Positions 1 to 8,117 of a DNA stretch of 64,000 nt are shown here, piece by piece (within the stretch, counting starts at the first letter, position 1; every line of letters begins with the position of its first letter). The DNA is taken from positions 186,001-250,000 of the forward strand of contig NZ_BARG01000021.1 of the NCBI RefSeq assembly GCF_000376565.1. Reading direction: 5' to 3'. This DNA comes from Streptomyces hokutonensis (GTDB lineage: Bacteria > Actinomycetota > Actinomycetes > Streptomycetales > Streptomycetaceae). Made by a program: the position numbers and the translations under genes. Under the pieces are notes generated by a model. The model made no database searches. It was not told where the DNA came from and worked only from the letters and a program-made list of their open reading frames with translations.

Positions 1-297
1 GGCCAGATCGCGATAGTGCACGTCGACCCGCCGCCCGTCGATCGTGAGCCAGGCACCCCCGTTGAAGACTCCGCCACCCCACCCGCCGACCTCGGAGACC
101 TCGCCCTCCCAGCCGAGGGCGCGGAGATCGGCCGGGTCGAAGGAGCCGCGGTAGTAGACCGCCAAGTCCCAGTCGCTGTCGGGGCGGTGGGTGCCCTGGG
201 CGCGGGAGCCGCCGAGGGCGACGGCACGGACGGTGGGGAGGGCGGCGAGACGGTCGGCGGTGGTGTCGAGGAACTGGGCGTCGTCGAGCGTGGGCAC
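1..297 (-). CDS. Nucleotidyltransferase-domain protein (partial, C-terminus off the left edge)
   Basis: Reading the minus strand from a GTG at 297 gives a protein with the minimal nucleotidyltransferase signature GGSRAQG followed by DSDWDLAVYY. This is the G-G-S ... D-x-D core that binds the nucleotide and metal in the DNA-polymerase-beta-like superfamily (kanamycin nucleotidyltransferase, MNT). GGAG lies 8 bases before the GTG, which favours this start over an in-frame GTG at 351. About 99 residues are visible and the reading frame is open to base 1, so the 3' part is missing from the window. The substrate cannot be told from this fragment; such genes range from antibiotic-modifying enzymes to toxin-antitoxin components. 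Confidence 0.75.
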   Translation of the reverse strand, partial: MPTLDDAQFLDTTADRLAALPTVRAVALGGSRAQGTHRPDSDWDLAVYYRGSFDPADLRALGWEGEVSEVGGWGGGVFNGGAWLTIDGRRVDVHYRDLA

Positions 298-388
298 GAC
301 TGCGGCTCCAACCGGTCGGTCGGGGAAGGGAATCGCCGGAAGCGTACGCACGCGGTGCGCCCGGCGCCACGCGATATCGCCGAGCCCC

Positions 389-2290
389 TCAGCCCGTCGC
401 CGTCACCCCGAAGTCCGCCCCCGAGATGTCCCCGAGCGCCTCCGTGATCCGCAGCAACGGCTCGCGCAGTACGGTCAGTTCGGTGCGCATCGTCTCGGCC
501 TGGGGCCAGGCGGCCTCGTGGTCGAGGGGGGCGGTGTCGGCGGGGCAGCGGGCCTCGTAGGCGGCGAGGCGGGGATGCCAGGTGCTGGTGAAGGGGCGGA
601 TGGTGTCGTTGACGAGGGCGTAGGCGAGGCTCTGGACGGTCGGTGCGCCGGAGCCGCGTTCCAGGCCCACGCTGTACGTGTGCAGCGTCCCGCGCGTGAA
701 GTCGATCAGCGACTTCAGGGACGCCAGCGCCTCGCGCAGACTGCCCGTGCCGGGTGCCAGTTCCTGCACCCCGATCCGGGTGACCAGCTCGACCTGGATG
801 TCGAAGGCGGCCATCCGCTCCGACTCGCTGGGTGCCGCCATGGGTGCCTCCCTCCGGCCTCCGGGGAAGGCCAGCGTAGCCGGGCCACGGCGACCGCACA
901 GGCTGCGCAGCGCGGCGTGCCGCAGGGACTCGGTGCGGGCGGGGGCCGGGTCGTGGTGGTGCCAGGCGTGCAGGGTGACGGGGTGGAGCCGCCAGCCGCC
1001 GTCGTCCGCCGGTGCGAGCAGGCTGCGTACGCGCAGCTCGGCGACGCCGTTCGCGGCCCGCCGCGCGGCGACGGCCCTGGGCACCCGGTCGGCGGCGGCG
1101 AGCACCCGCTCCGCGTCCTCCGCGGTCAACGGCAGTGGATGCAGTACGGCGGCGCAGCGCAGCACGTCGGCGGCGTCCGCCGTGTCGACGTCCCGGACGA
1201 GAGCACCGGTCACGTCCCCCTCGGCGAGGGCGTCGAGAAGTGACGTCCCGCGCGCGTGCAGCCTGCCGTACAGCTCGCGCGGCTGATGACCGGCCCGGAT
1301 CGCGCGGGCCAGCAGGCCGAGGGCGAGCGGATGTCCGTCCAGCGCCTCGGCCAGTGCCTCGTCCCCGCCGACGAGCACGCGCGCGTGCGGGGCGTCGAGC
1401 GGCCCGAGGTCCACGGGGGTGCCGATCCCGTCGTAGGCGCGGCTGCGCAGGGTGAAGACGGTGTGGCCGAGCGGGTGGGGCGCGGCCATCGCGGCGATGT
1501 CGCGGGCGGTGAGCCGGTCGTCGGGGACGGAGTCGACGATCCACAGGAACGGTTCGGCGGTACCGAAGGAGGTGACGCCGGAGTCGGAGAGCGCGCGCAC
1601 GGCGTCGTCGTACGCCTGCCCGCTCACCCAGAAGACACCGCCGGGGTAGGCCGCCTCGAAGCGGAGGGCGTACTCCTGGGCGAGGGCGGACTTGCCGATG
1701 CCGGCCATTCCGCGGATCTGTACGGCGCGTGCGGCGGCGCGGCCGGTGACCAGGGGCGCGGAGTGGGCGTGCAGGGCGGAGTGCACCTGCCAGAGTTCGG
1801 AGAGGCGGCCCAGGAACTCGGGGCGCGGTTCCGGGGAGCCCAACAGCCATCGTCGTACGGCGCGTTCCTGGATCGCCATCGGGCCGTCGAGGCGGGCGAC
1901 GTGCTCGCGTACGTCGGCCACCAGGGCGCTGAGGTCGTGCGCCGGGGCGTGCCGGGCGTCACGGAGTTCGACGGGGTGGATGTGGTCCGTGGTCGCCTCG
2001 GGATTGACGACCATGACGCGACCGCGCGGATCACCTTCCCGCAGGCCGGCCAGGTAGGCCGTCGTCAACTCCCATTGGCAGGCCTCGCGTTCGGGGTAGC
2101 CGGCGGAGTAGTAGGCGAGCAGCGCCTTGGAGCGGGCCAGTTCGCGCCGGATGGTGTCGCTGATGCCGGCGAAGGACGCGACCCCGGTCTCGTCCGTGAA
2201 CACGTCGAGCCCGCCGTCGCGCAGCAGCCGCGCGAGCGGTCGCACCCGCTCCACGTCACCGCGGCTGTAGCTGAGAAAGACGTCCCACAC
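389..2290 (-). CDS. TIR domain / NB-ARC-type STAND NTPase with C-terminal partner-like domain
   Basis: 633 residues in three parts. Residues 1-115 are a TIR domain: VFLSYSRGD at the start, DVFTDE near 29-34, and CQWEL at 71-75, where the glutamate sits at the NAD-cleaving position of TIR hydrolases. Residues about 160-400 are a STAND NTPase: Walker A GMAGIGKS at 194-201, a Walker-B-like FLWIVDS near 248-254, a TLRSR sensor-like motif and an LDGHPLAL motif as in NB-ARC proteins. The last 140 residues share ELVTR, LREAL and WHPRLAAYE with the neighbour starting at 2329, so they form a duplicated domain. No TPR or WD sensor repeats are present. Starts of the two genes are 38 bp apart on opposite strands. 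Family knowledge suggests an NAD-depleting immune or signalling effector; that role is inferred here. Confidence 0.85.
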   Translation of the reverse strand: MWDVFLSYSRGDVERVRPLARLLRDGGLDVFTDETGVASFAGISDTIRRELARSKALLAYYSAGYPEREACQWELTTAYLAGLREGDPRGRVMVVNPEATTDHIHPVELRDARHAPAHDLSALVADVREHVARLDGPMAIQERAVRRWLLGSPEPRPEFLGRLSELWQVHSALHAHSAPLVTGRAAARAVQIRGMAGIGKSALAQEYALRFEAAYPGGVFWVSGQAYDDAVRALSDSGVTSFGTAEPFLWIVDSVPDDRLTARDIAAMAAPHPLGHTVFTLRSRAYDGIGTPVDLGPLDAPHARVLVGGDEALAEALDGHPLALGLLARAIRAGHQPRELYGRLHARGTSLLDALAEGDVTGALVRDVDTADAADVLRCAAVLHPLPLTAEDAERVLAAADRVPRAVAARRAANGVAELRVRSLLAPADDGGWRLHPVTLHAWHHHDPAPARTESLRHAALRSLCGRRGPATLAFPGGRREAPMAAPSESERMAAFDIQVELVTRIGVQELAPGTGSLREALASLKSLIDFTRGTLHTYSVGLERGSGAPTVQSLAYALVNDTIRPFTSTWHPRLAAYEARCPADTAPLDHEAAWPQAETMRTELTVLREPLLRITEALGDISGADFGVTATG

Positions 2291-2328
2291 GGCGACTTAC
2301 CCTACTGTGGGTACCGGGGAGGGCGATC

Positions 2329-2991
2329 ATGAGACACAGGCAGCGCAGGCGGCGGGGTCCGGGCGGTCCGTCGCAGATCACGGCCAGGCTGACGATCCCG
2401 TTCGTCGGCGAGATCTCGGGCACCTGGGAACCGGCCGACGCGGAACGCAGCGCGGCCTGGGAGCTGTACCTGGAACTGGTCACCCGCGTCTCGGTCGAGG
2501 AACTCTCCCCCGACGAGGGCTTCCTGCGCGAGGCCCTGTCCTCCCTCTACACCTTCTTCGGCACCACCCGGGACATACTCCGCCGCTACGGCCCGGACAT
2601 CGCCCCGCCCCTGGCCCCCGGCCACGTCAGCTTCGCCGTCCTCGCGGTCACCGTCCTCAACCGCGTCCTGCGCCCCCTGCTCGCGTCCTGGCATCCCCGC
2701 CTCGCGGCCTACGAGTCGCAGCGGCCCGAGGGCCGGGACCCGGTGGCGTGGGAGCGGGAGTGGGAACACGAGGACGCGCTGCGCCGGGCGATCTCCGAGG
2801 TGCGGAGTTCGCTGATGTCACTGGCCCGGACCTTGCAGGAGGTGGCGGGAGTCAGCGACCTCATCGACCTGCCCGCACCGCGCGGCCCCGAGAACACGCC
2901 GACGGCGGCGAATCGGGGCACCCCCCCCCGGAGGCTCAGCGGGGTCCTGACACCTCCGACACGACCGGCTGAAGTCGCTCTCGCGGCCTGA
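2329..2991 (+). CDS. Unknown protein: stand-alone version of the TIR-NTPase C-terminal domain
   Basis: 220 residues, ATG preceded by GGGAGGG. The N-terminus is basic (RHRQRRRRG) and is followed by a short beta-type stretch containing PFVGEISGTWEP. From residue about 45 to 185 it aligns by eye with the C-terminus of the divergent TIR/NB-ARC protein: ELVTR, VEEL.P, LREALSSL, F.TTR, VLN..LRP and WHPRLAAYE occur in the same order in both. There is no catalytic motif, signal peptide or membrane helix. The arrangement suggests a homotypic-interaction (effector-associated) domain, with this protein as partner, sensor or inhibitor of the TIR protein. I do not recognise a named Pfam family with certainty. 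Confidence 0.75.
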   Translation: MRHRQRRRRGPGGPSQITARLTIPFVGEISGTWEPADAERSAAWELYLELVTRVSVEELSPDEGFLREALSSLYTFFGTTRDILRRYGPDIAPPLAPGHVSFAVLAVTVLNRVLRPLLASWHPRLAAYESQRPEGRDPVAWEREWEHEDALRRAISEVRSSLMSLARTLQEVAGVSDLIDLPAPRGPENTPTAANRGTPPRRLSGVLTPPTRPAEVALAA

Positions 2992-3070
2992 GACCGGGCC
3001 CTCGGACCGATTGTCAGTGGTGCGCGCTTCAATGGAGTGGTCACTGAGAGTCACCACGGGGGAGCGGTCG

Positions 3071-3724
3071 ATGACAGCGCACGGGATGTATGAGAGCGGG
3101 CCGGGGCAAGCTGCGGGTGGCGGCGACCCGCAGGCCGCACGGACGCATCTCTCGGCGGCCGGGTTGCGCGCGCGGGGATGGACCGCCGGCATGGTGCGTC
3201 AACTGCTCGGCGAACCCGATCTGTTGCGGGCCAACCCGCATGTCAGGTCGTCCCCGCCGACCCGCCTGTACCGCGTCGAACGGGTCGAGACCGCCGAGCG
3301 CAGCGACGCGTTCCGGGCCGTCGCGGCGACTGCCGCGCGACGGTCCGCCGCGGCCAGGAGCGCCGCTCGCCGCAGGCGGCGGGAGGTCCTGACGCGCATC
3401 ACGGCCGAGCCGATCGACGTACCGCGCCTGACCCCGCAGCGGCTGACGGCACTGGCGGTCGAGCACCGCAACCGGCAGGACGAGGAGCGCACGTACACAG
3501 CCACAGTCGAAGGTGCCGATCCCTCCGAGCTCGACCGGTGGAAGGTCGACTATCTGCGCCATCGCCTGACTCGCTACGACGAACTCCTGAGCGGGCTGCA
3601 CGGCACCACCGGCCGCGCCGCGGCGGAGGAACTGCTCCGGCGCCGGCTCTACGCGGCCATCACCGAGGCGTACCCGCTCCTTGCACAGGAGTGCGAACGC
3701 CGGCTGGCGGCAGTCCGCCGGTAA
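3071..3724 (+). CDS. Conserved actinobacterial protein of unknown function
   Basis: 217 residues from the ATG at 3071, chosen because GGGGGAG precedes it by 7 bases; an upstream in-frame start at 3011 lacks a ribosome site. Residues 25-70 contain a compact pattern GWT..MVRQLLGEPD...NPH....P.RLY....V. This motif recurs in many actinobacterial hypothetical proteins and looks like a small DNA- or ligand-binding fold. It is followed by an alanine/arginine-rich stretch (residues about 85-125) likely to be helical, and a helical C-terminal half. No enzyme signature is seen. It lies 79 bp after the TIR-partner gene on the same strand, so it might belong to the same module, but nothing in the sequence proves it. 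Confidence 0.6.
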   Translation: MTAHGMYESGPGQAAGGGDPQAARTHLSAAGLRARGWTAGMVRQLLGEPDLLRANPHVRSSPPTRLYRVERVETAERSDAFRAVAATAARRSAAARSAARRRRREVLTRITAEPIDVPRLTPQRLTALAVEHRNRQDEERTYTATVEGADPSELDRWKVDYLRHRLTRYDELLSGLHGTTGRAAAEELLRRRLYAAITEAYPLLAQECERRLAAVRR

Positions 3725-3810
3725 TTCGGATGCGGGTGCCGTCGTCCACGTGATCCGCTGACGTCCCGCAGGGCGAAGCCCGCCGCCGACCCCCACCCCT
3801 GGGAGACCCC

Positions 3811-4236
3811 GTGCTCGAACGCGTCACCGTCCCCGGTCTCTTTCCACCGCCCACGTACTCCCACGCCACCGTCGTCGAGGCCGGGACGAAGCTCGCCCTC
3901 CTCGCCGGTGCCGTTCCGCTCGACGCCGACGGCAACGTGGTCGGTGAGGGGGACGCGGTGCGGCAGGCCGAGCAGGTGCTCGTGAATCTGGGTGAGCAAC
4001 TGCGGGCGGTCGGCAGCGACTTGGAGCATGTCGTGGCGACGGACGTGTACGTCGTGAGCAGTGAGCCCTCGGTGCTGTCCGCCGTGTGGGAGGTGGTCGA
4101 GGCATCCGGGCTCGGTGCGGGGCCGCATTCGTCGACGCTCGTCGGCGTGGCCTGCCTCGGGTACCGCGGGCAGCTCGTGGAGATCACTGCGACAGCCGTC
4201 GTACCGCCCGCACCGGAAGAGGTGGCGCAGCCGTGA
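3811..4236 (+). CDS. RidA/YjgF/Rid-family protein
   Basis: 141 residues starting at GTG 3811 behind GGGAG. The protein has the Rid trimer fold pattern: PTYSHATVVEAGTKLALLAG near the start, the AEQVLVNLGEQLRAVGSDLEHV helix region, VATDVYVV, and the C-terminal GVACLGYRGQLVEITATAV. Canonical RidA deaminates reactive enamine/imine intermediates and carries an Arg in the C-terminal V..(A/S)R..LP motif. Here that place reads GYRGQLVEI, so it is likely one of the Rid subfamilies with uncertain activity. Its stop codon overlaps the GTG of the next gene (GTGA), so it is translationally coupled to the acetyltransferase. Confidence 0.85.
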   Translation: MLERVTVPGLFPPPTYSHATVVEAGTKLALLAGAVPLDADGNVVGEGDAVRQAEQVLVNLGEQLRAVGSDLEHVVATDVYVVSSEPSVLSAVWEVVEASGLGAGPHSSTLVGVACLGYRGQLVEITATAVVPPAPEEVAQP

Positions 4237-4709
4237 ATTCCGACCCCGGGACCGCCGTCACCCTCCGCCGGGCGACCGCCCCCGACGCTCGCCCCGTCGC
4301 CGACGTGTGGCTGCGGTCCTTCGCCGCCGCGCTGCCGACCGTTGTCAGCCCGCGGTCCGCCGATGACGTGCGCGAATACTTCCGGGATGTCGTCGTGCCG
4401 TTGCGCGAGGTGTGGGTGGCCGATGCGGGAGACGGCGGCGGAGTTGTGGGGCTGATGGTGCTCAACGGCGGTCTGCTGTCGCAGCTCTACCTCGATCCGG
4501 ACTGGCGCGGGCGCGGTCTCGGGGACCGGTTCGTGGAGCTGGCCAAGGAGCGGAGTCCGGAGGGCCTGGAGCTGTGGACCTTTCAGGTCAACAAGCCCGC
4601 GCACCGGTTCTACGAGCGGCACGGCTTCGTCGCCGTCGAGTTCACGGACGGCAGCGGCAACGAGGAGCGCGAGCCCGATGTGCGGTACGTGTGGGAGCCC
4701 AAGTCCTAG
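4233..4709 (+). CDS. GNAT-family N-acetyltransferase
   Basis: 158 residues from the GTG at 4233, which overlaps the TGA of the RidA-like gene. A typical GNAT fold is seen. VTLRRATAPDARPVADVW is the first strand and helix, LSQLYLDPDWRGRGLGDRFVE holds the acetyl-CoA pyrophosphate-binding R-G-x-G-x-G/D loop, and NKPAHRFYERHGFV is the conserved motif-B end. The substrate is not evident. The gene probably forms a two-gene operon with the upstream Rid protein. Its 3' end meets the convergent GH6 gene with a one-base gap. Confidence 0.88.
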   Translation: MNSDPGTAVTLRRATAPDARPVADVWLRSFAAALPTVVSPRSADDVREYFRDVVVPLREVWVADAGDGGGVVGLMVLNGGLLSQLYLDPDWRGRGLGDRFVELAKERSPEGLELWTFQVNKPAHRFYERHGFVAVEFTDGSGNEEREPDVRYVWEPKS

Positions 4710-4710
4710 G

Positions 4711-5721
4711 TCAGGGGCCTGCGTTGGCTGCGTTGCGGGCCAGTTCCAAGGCGTACGACGGCCACCACTCGCCCGCCGCCGGGCCGCCCCGGCAGGTGCC
4801 GTCGGACTCGCCGGGGCGTTTGATCCACAGGTAGGCGTCGAGAAGGGGGTTGTCCGTGCGGGTCGTCGGCGGGGTGCCCAGTGCGCGGCCGGGCGGATTG
4901 CACCACGCGTCGGTGCCGGCGTAGGGGCCGTTGCCGTTGCGGCTGGTGTCGATGACGTAGTGCTTGCCGGCGAGGTCCTTGGAGAGCTCGTCGCCGTACG
5001 CCGAACTCACCTTGTTCGTCTGGAAGTTGGAGACGTTCAGAGCGACCCCGTCGGCACGGGCGACCCCGGACGCCTTCAGCGCGTCGACCAGTCGCCAGGC
5101 CTCGGGGATCCAGCCGGAGTTGCCGGCGTCGAGGTAGACGTGGGTGCGTGGTTGACGTTTGAGGCGGTCGACGGCATACGCGAGCAGGGCGTAGCGGTCG
5201 GTCGCCACGACCCGGGTGCAGCCGGCGACCACCTGGGCGACGGCGTCCGGTTCGACGACGACGTAGGCGCCCCGGTCGCCCAGGGCGGTCGCGAACTCGT
5301 CGATCCAGGTGCGGTAGGCGGCCGCGGTGGGGGCGCCGCCGAGTGAGTACTGGCCGCAGTCGCGGTTCGGGATGTAGTACGCCACGAGGACCGCGGTCTG
5401 TCCGGCGCGGGCGGCGGCGGTGGTGCGGGCGCGGACGACCGGGCCGGGGTCGGGGCCGTTGAGCCACTCGGCCTCGGGTCTGGTGGCGATGCGGTCCATG
5501 AGCGTGGCGTCGGCTGTTCGGCCGTCCTCGCGCCAGATGGCCGCCTGTAGCGCGGCTCGGGAGTCGGGGGTGGTCCAGAAGGGTTCCGGTACGTCGCGGG
5601 TTGCCCCGGCACAGAGTCCTGCGAGGAGCGTGGCGAGGAGGGCTCGCTGTACCGGCGTGGGCAAGGGAGGCTCCGTTCTTGCCGGTGGGGTCTTGTCCTT
5701 CCGGGAGTTTGCGGGGCACAC
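4711..5721 (-). CDS. Secreted glycoside hydrolase family 6 (endoglucanase/cellobiohydrolase-type)
   Basis: 336 residues from GTG 5721. A hydrophobic segment VQRALLATLLAGLCAGA (24-40) after a long basic lead is a probable signal peptide. An alternative TTG start close to it, preceded by GGAG, would give a more normal leader. The catalytic domain carries the GH6 landmarks: YYIPNRDCGQYS (Asp121), VVEPDAVA (Asp159, the general acid position), YLDAGNSGWI, DTSRNGNGP, WCNPPGRALG and the C-terminal WIKRPGESDGTC. GH6 enzymes cut beta-1,4-glucan with inversion. No cellulose-binding module is fused, so it is a catalytic-domain-only form. It follows the permease/racemase genes on the same strand, separated by a repeat. 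Confidence 0.88.
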   Translation of the reverse strand: MCPANSRKDKTPPARTEPPLPTPVQRALLATLLAGLCAGATRDVPEPFWTTPDSRAALQAAIWREDGRTADATLMDRIATRPEAEWLNGPDPGPVVRARTTAAARAGQTAVLVAYYIPNRDCGQYSLGGAPTAAAYRTWIDEFATALGDRGAYVVVEPDAVAQVVAGCTRVVATDRYALLAYAVDRLKRQPRTHVYLDAGNSGWIPEAWRLVDALKASGVARADGVALNVSNFQTNKVSSAYGDELSKDLAGKHYVIDTSRNGNGPYAGTDAWCNPPGRALGTPPTTRTDNPLLDAYLWIKRPGESDGTCRGGPAAGEWWPSYALELARNAANAGP

Positions 5722-5778
5722 CTCGACGAGTCGCCGTAGCTTCGGTCAGGTCGTTGCGAGATCACCCCTATGGATGCG

Positions 5779-6573
5779 CTATCGAGAGTGCCGCGATGTG
5801 TTGTTTGGCGGCTGCGGCGGCGTCGTGGCTGGTCGCGCAGTTCCCCGCGCCCCTGAAGGGGCGCTGCCCCACGCCCTCCTTTTAGGCACCGGCCGCGCAT
5901 AGCTCCCCGCCCTGCTCGTCCTCAGTCCCAGTCCCACCAGCGACTCCGCCAGCTTCACCGCCGCGCCGACCCCGTCGACCACCGGCAGCCCCAGCTTCTC
6001 CCCCACCGCCCGCTGCAGTCCCGTCATCCCGGCGCAGCCCAGCACCAGTACCTCGGCGCCGGCCGCGCGCGCCCGTTCCGCCGCCGTGAGGAACGCGGCC
6101 TCCGTGCGGGCCTCGTCACCGCCCAGGTCCAGGACACTGAGCCCCGTCCCCACCACCGCCGCGCAGTTGCGGCCCACCCCCGCCAGCTCCAGGCTGTCCT
6201 CGATCTGGCCGCAGGAGCGTTCCAGCGTGGTGACGACACCGTAGCGGCGGCCCAGCAGGCAGGCCAGGTGGGCGGCCGCCTCGGTGATGTCGACGACCGG
6301 TACGTCCACCAACTCCCGGACGCCTTCCCGTCCGTGCTCGCCGAAACCCGCCATGACGACCGCGTCGTAGGACGGGCCGTCGTATGTCCGCAGCAGGTCC
6401 ATGACGGCCGCCGCCGAGAGGTAGCTGTCGAGCCAGCCCTCCGCCGACTCCGGTCCCCATGCGGGGGTCAGTCCGGTCACGGTGGTGCCCGGGCCTGCGG
6501 CGGCCCGGGCACCTCGTACGATCTCCTCGGTCATCTCCTGCGTGGTGTTGCAGTTGGTGACGACGATGCGCAC
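5779..6573 (-). CDS. Asp/Glu/hydantoin racemase-superfamily protein with Gly at the first catalytic Cys position
   Basis: 264 residues from GTG 6573, five bases after the permease stop, so in one operon with it. N-terminal VVTNCNTTQEMTEEI, VVDITEAA, GVVTTLER and LGCAGMTGLQ match hydantoin/allantoin racemase-type proteins. The second catalytic cysteine is present (Cys180 in VLVLGCAGM). The first, normally in a CFGDPG-like motif, is replaced: the sequence reads VVMAGFGEHG with Gly76. Loss of the first Cys argues against simple two-base racemisation; arylmalonate decarboxylase shows the same Gly/Cys combination. The last 30-40 residues read through a dispersed repeat and are probably not a conserved domain. 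With an NCS1 permease it likely handles an imported hydantoin- or ureide-like compound (inference). Confidence 0.8.
   Translation of the reverse strand: MRIVVTNCNTTQEMTEEIVRGARAAAGPGTTVTGLTPAWGPESAEGWLDSYLSAAAVMDLLRTYDGPSYDAVVMAGFGEHGREGVRELVDVPVVDITEAAAHLACLLGRRYGVVTTLERSCGQIEDSLELAGVGRNCAAVVGTGLSVLDLGGDEARTEAAFLTAAERARAAGAEVLVLGCAGMTGLQRAVGEKLGLPVVDGVGAAVKLAESLVGLGLRTSRAGSYARPVPKRRAWGSAPSGARGTARPATTPPQPPNNTSRHSR
5815..5878. repeat. Dispersed Streptomyces 3'-end repeat with hairpin
   Basis: The stretch reads like the common Streptomyces intergenic repeat (GGGGCGCGGGGAACTGCGCGACCAGCCACGAC on the minus strand). It contains a perfect 7-bp hairpin with a TGAA loop at 5847-5864 (GCGCCCC/GGGGCGC). 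Such copies sit near gene ends and may act as terminators or processing signals. Here it lies inside the apparent 3' end of the racemase-family gene and supplies its last codons. Confidence 0.6.
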
Positions 6574-6578
6574 GCTCG

Positions 6579-8039
6579 TCAGACCTCCAGAGGCTGGGCG
6601 GCGGTTCGCTCGGAGCGGCAGATCAGCAGGTACAGGCCGGCGCCGAGTGCCGTGCCGATGAACCAGGAGTACGGGGCGACGTCGCTGAACGTCTTCACCA
6701 GTGCGAGTACGGCCGCGACGCCCGCCGAGGGCAGGAACGCCCACAGGGCCTTGGGGTTGACGCCCTTGCGGTAGTAGTAGCGGGAGCCGGGGGTCGCGTC
6801 GAAGAGTTCGTCCACGTCGATACGGCCGCGCTTCACCCAGTAGTAGTCGACCATGATCACGCCGAACAGCGGGCCCAGGAAGGCGCCGAGGCCGCCGAGG
6901 AAGTAGTTGACGACCGTGGGGTTCGAGAAGAGGTTCCACGGGGTGACGACGAGTGCGGCGACCGTGCTGATCATGCCGCCGATCTTGAAGGTGATCTTCT
7001 GCGGCCAGACGTTGGCCAGGTCGTACGCCGGTGAGACGAAGTTGGCGACGATGTTGACGCCCATGGTGGCGACGGCGAACGTGAACGCGCCCAGCACCAT
7101 CACCCAGGTGTTGCCGACCTTGGCGACCAACTCGGCCGGGTCGGTGATGGCCTGTCCCCAGACCTCGAGCGAGCCGGCTGTGACGATGACCGAAACGACC
7201 ACGAACGCCGTGGAGTTGATGGGCAGGCCCCAGAAGTTGCCGCGGCGGACGGTCTTGTAGTCGGGCGCGAAGCGGGAGAAGTCGCAGAAGTTGAGCATCA
7301 GGGTGCCGTAGGTGGCGAGGATCAGGCCGATCGCGCCGAACCACTGGCGCCACTGCTCGCCGAACGAGACCGGGTGCGGGGTGGAGGTCAGCGAGATCGA
7401 CCAACCGGCCTTCGCCAGCACCCAGATGGCCAGCGCGATCATCACGAGCCAGATCGCGGGGCCGCAGAAGTCCTGGAACTTCCGTACGGATTCCATGCCT
7501 TGGCTGATGATCACCGCCTGGATCAGCCACAGGGACACGAAGGAGACCCAGCCGAGGGCGTCAAGTCCCAGGAAGGAGTGGTGAGTCCAGGATTCCAGGC
7601 CCGGCCAGGCGGCCAGCAGCATCACGTTGACGGCTACGGACGCCAGGTAGGTCTGGATGCCGTACCACATGATGGCGATCACAGCCCGGATGAGGGCCGG
7701 GATGTTGGCGCCCCAGACGCCGAAGCTGATACGGCTGACGACCGGGAACGGGACGCCGTGCGCCTGTCCGATCTTCCCCATCCAGTTCATGCCGACGTAG
7801 ATGAGCACGAAGCCGACGAGGAGAGAGGTGAAGACCTGCCAGACGTTCATGCCGAGGACCAGCAGGCCCGCGGCGAACGTGTAGTTGCCGAGGTTGTGGA
7901 CGTCCGACATCCACATGGCGAAGAGGTCGAAGACCTTCCAGTTGCGCTTGTCGGCGGGGGCGAGGTCTTCGTTGGTGAGCCGGGGGTCGGGGACGAACGC
8001 TGGGGTGCCGGTGGCTTCGGCACGGTCGGCGAGGGACAC
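6579..8039 (-). CDS. NCS1-family nucleobase/hydantoin/allantoin:cation symporter
   Basis: 486 residues with about 12 hydrophobic segments and the NCS1 (transport protein family PF02133) features. The N-terminus has LTNEDLAPADKRNWKVFDLF followed by MWMSDVHNLGNYTFAAG, and then the QAHGVPFPVVSRISFGVWGANIPALIRA stretch of substrate-site helix 3. It is a cytoplasmic-membrane importer; family members carry hydantoins, allantoin, uracil, cytosine or thiamine precursors coupled to Na+ or H+. It is divergent from the GntR regulator across a palindromic operator and is followed after five bases by the racemase-family gene. This suggests a substrate-induced uptake and conversion unit. Confidence 0.92.
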   Translation of the reverse strand: MSLADRAEATGTPAFVPDPRLTNEDLAPADKRNWKVFDLFAMWMSDVHNLGNYTFAAGLLVLGMNVWQVFTSLLVGFVLIYVGMNWMGKIGQAHGVPFPVVSRISFGVWGANIPALIRAVIAIMWYGIQTYLASVAVNVMLLAAWPGLESWTHHSFLGLDALGWVSFVSLWLIQAVIISQGMESVRKFQDFCGPAIWLVMIALAIWVLAKAGWSISLTSTPHPVSFGEQWRQWFGAIGLILATYGTLMLNFCDFSRFAPDYKTVRRGNFWGLPINSTAFVVVSVIVTAGSLEVWGQAITDPAELVAKVGNTWVMVLGAFTFAVATMGVNIVANFVSPAYDLANVWPQKITFKIGGMISTVAALVVTPWNLFSNPTVVNYFLGGLGAFLGPLFGVIMVDYYWVKRGRIDVDELFDATPGSRYYYRKGVNPKALWAFLPSAGVAAVLALVKTFSDVAPYSWFIGTALGAGLYLLICRSERTAAQPLEV

Positions 8040-8117
8040 GGGGCCTCCAGGGCAAGGGGACGGAGGTGCGAGGAGGGGTGGGGGGTGGGAGAAGTGAGCG
8101 GGACGGCCGTCGATGTC

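Noticed and set aside
191..1243. 350-residue plus-strand frame opposite the TIR gene
   Set aside because: Shadow of the minus-strand TIR/NB-ARC gene; no start signal and no motif.
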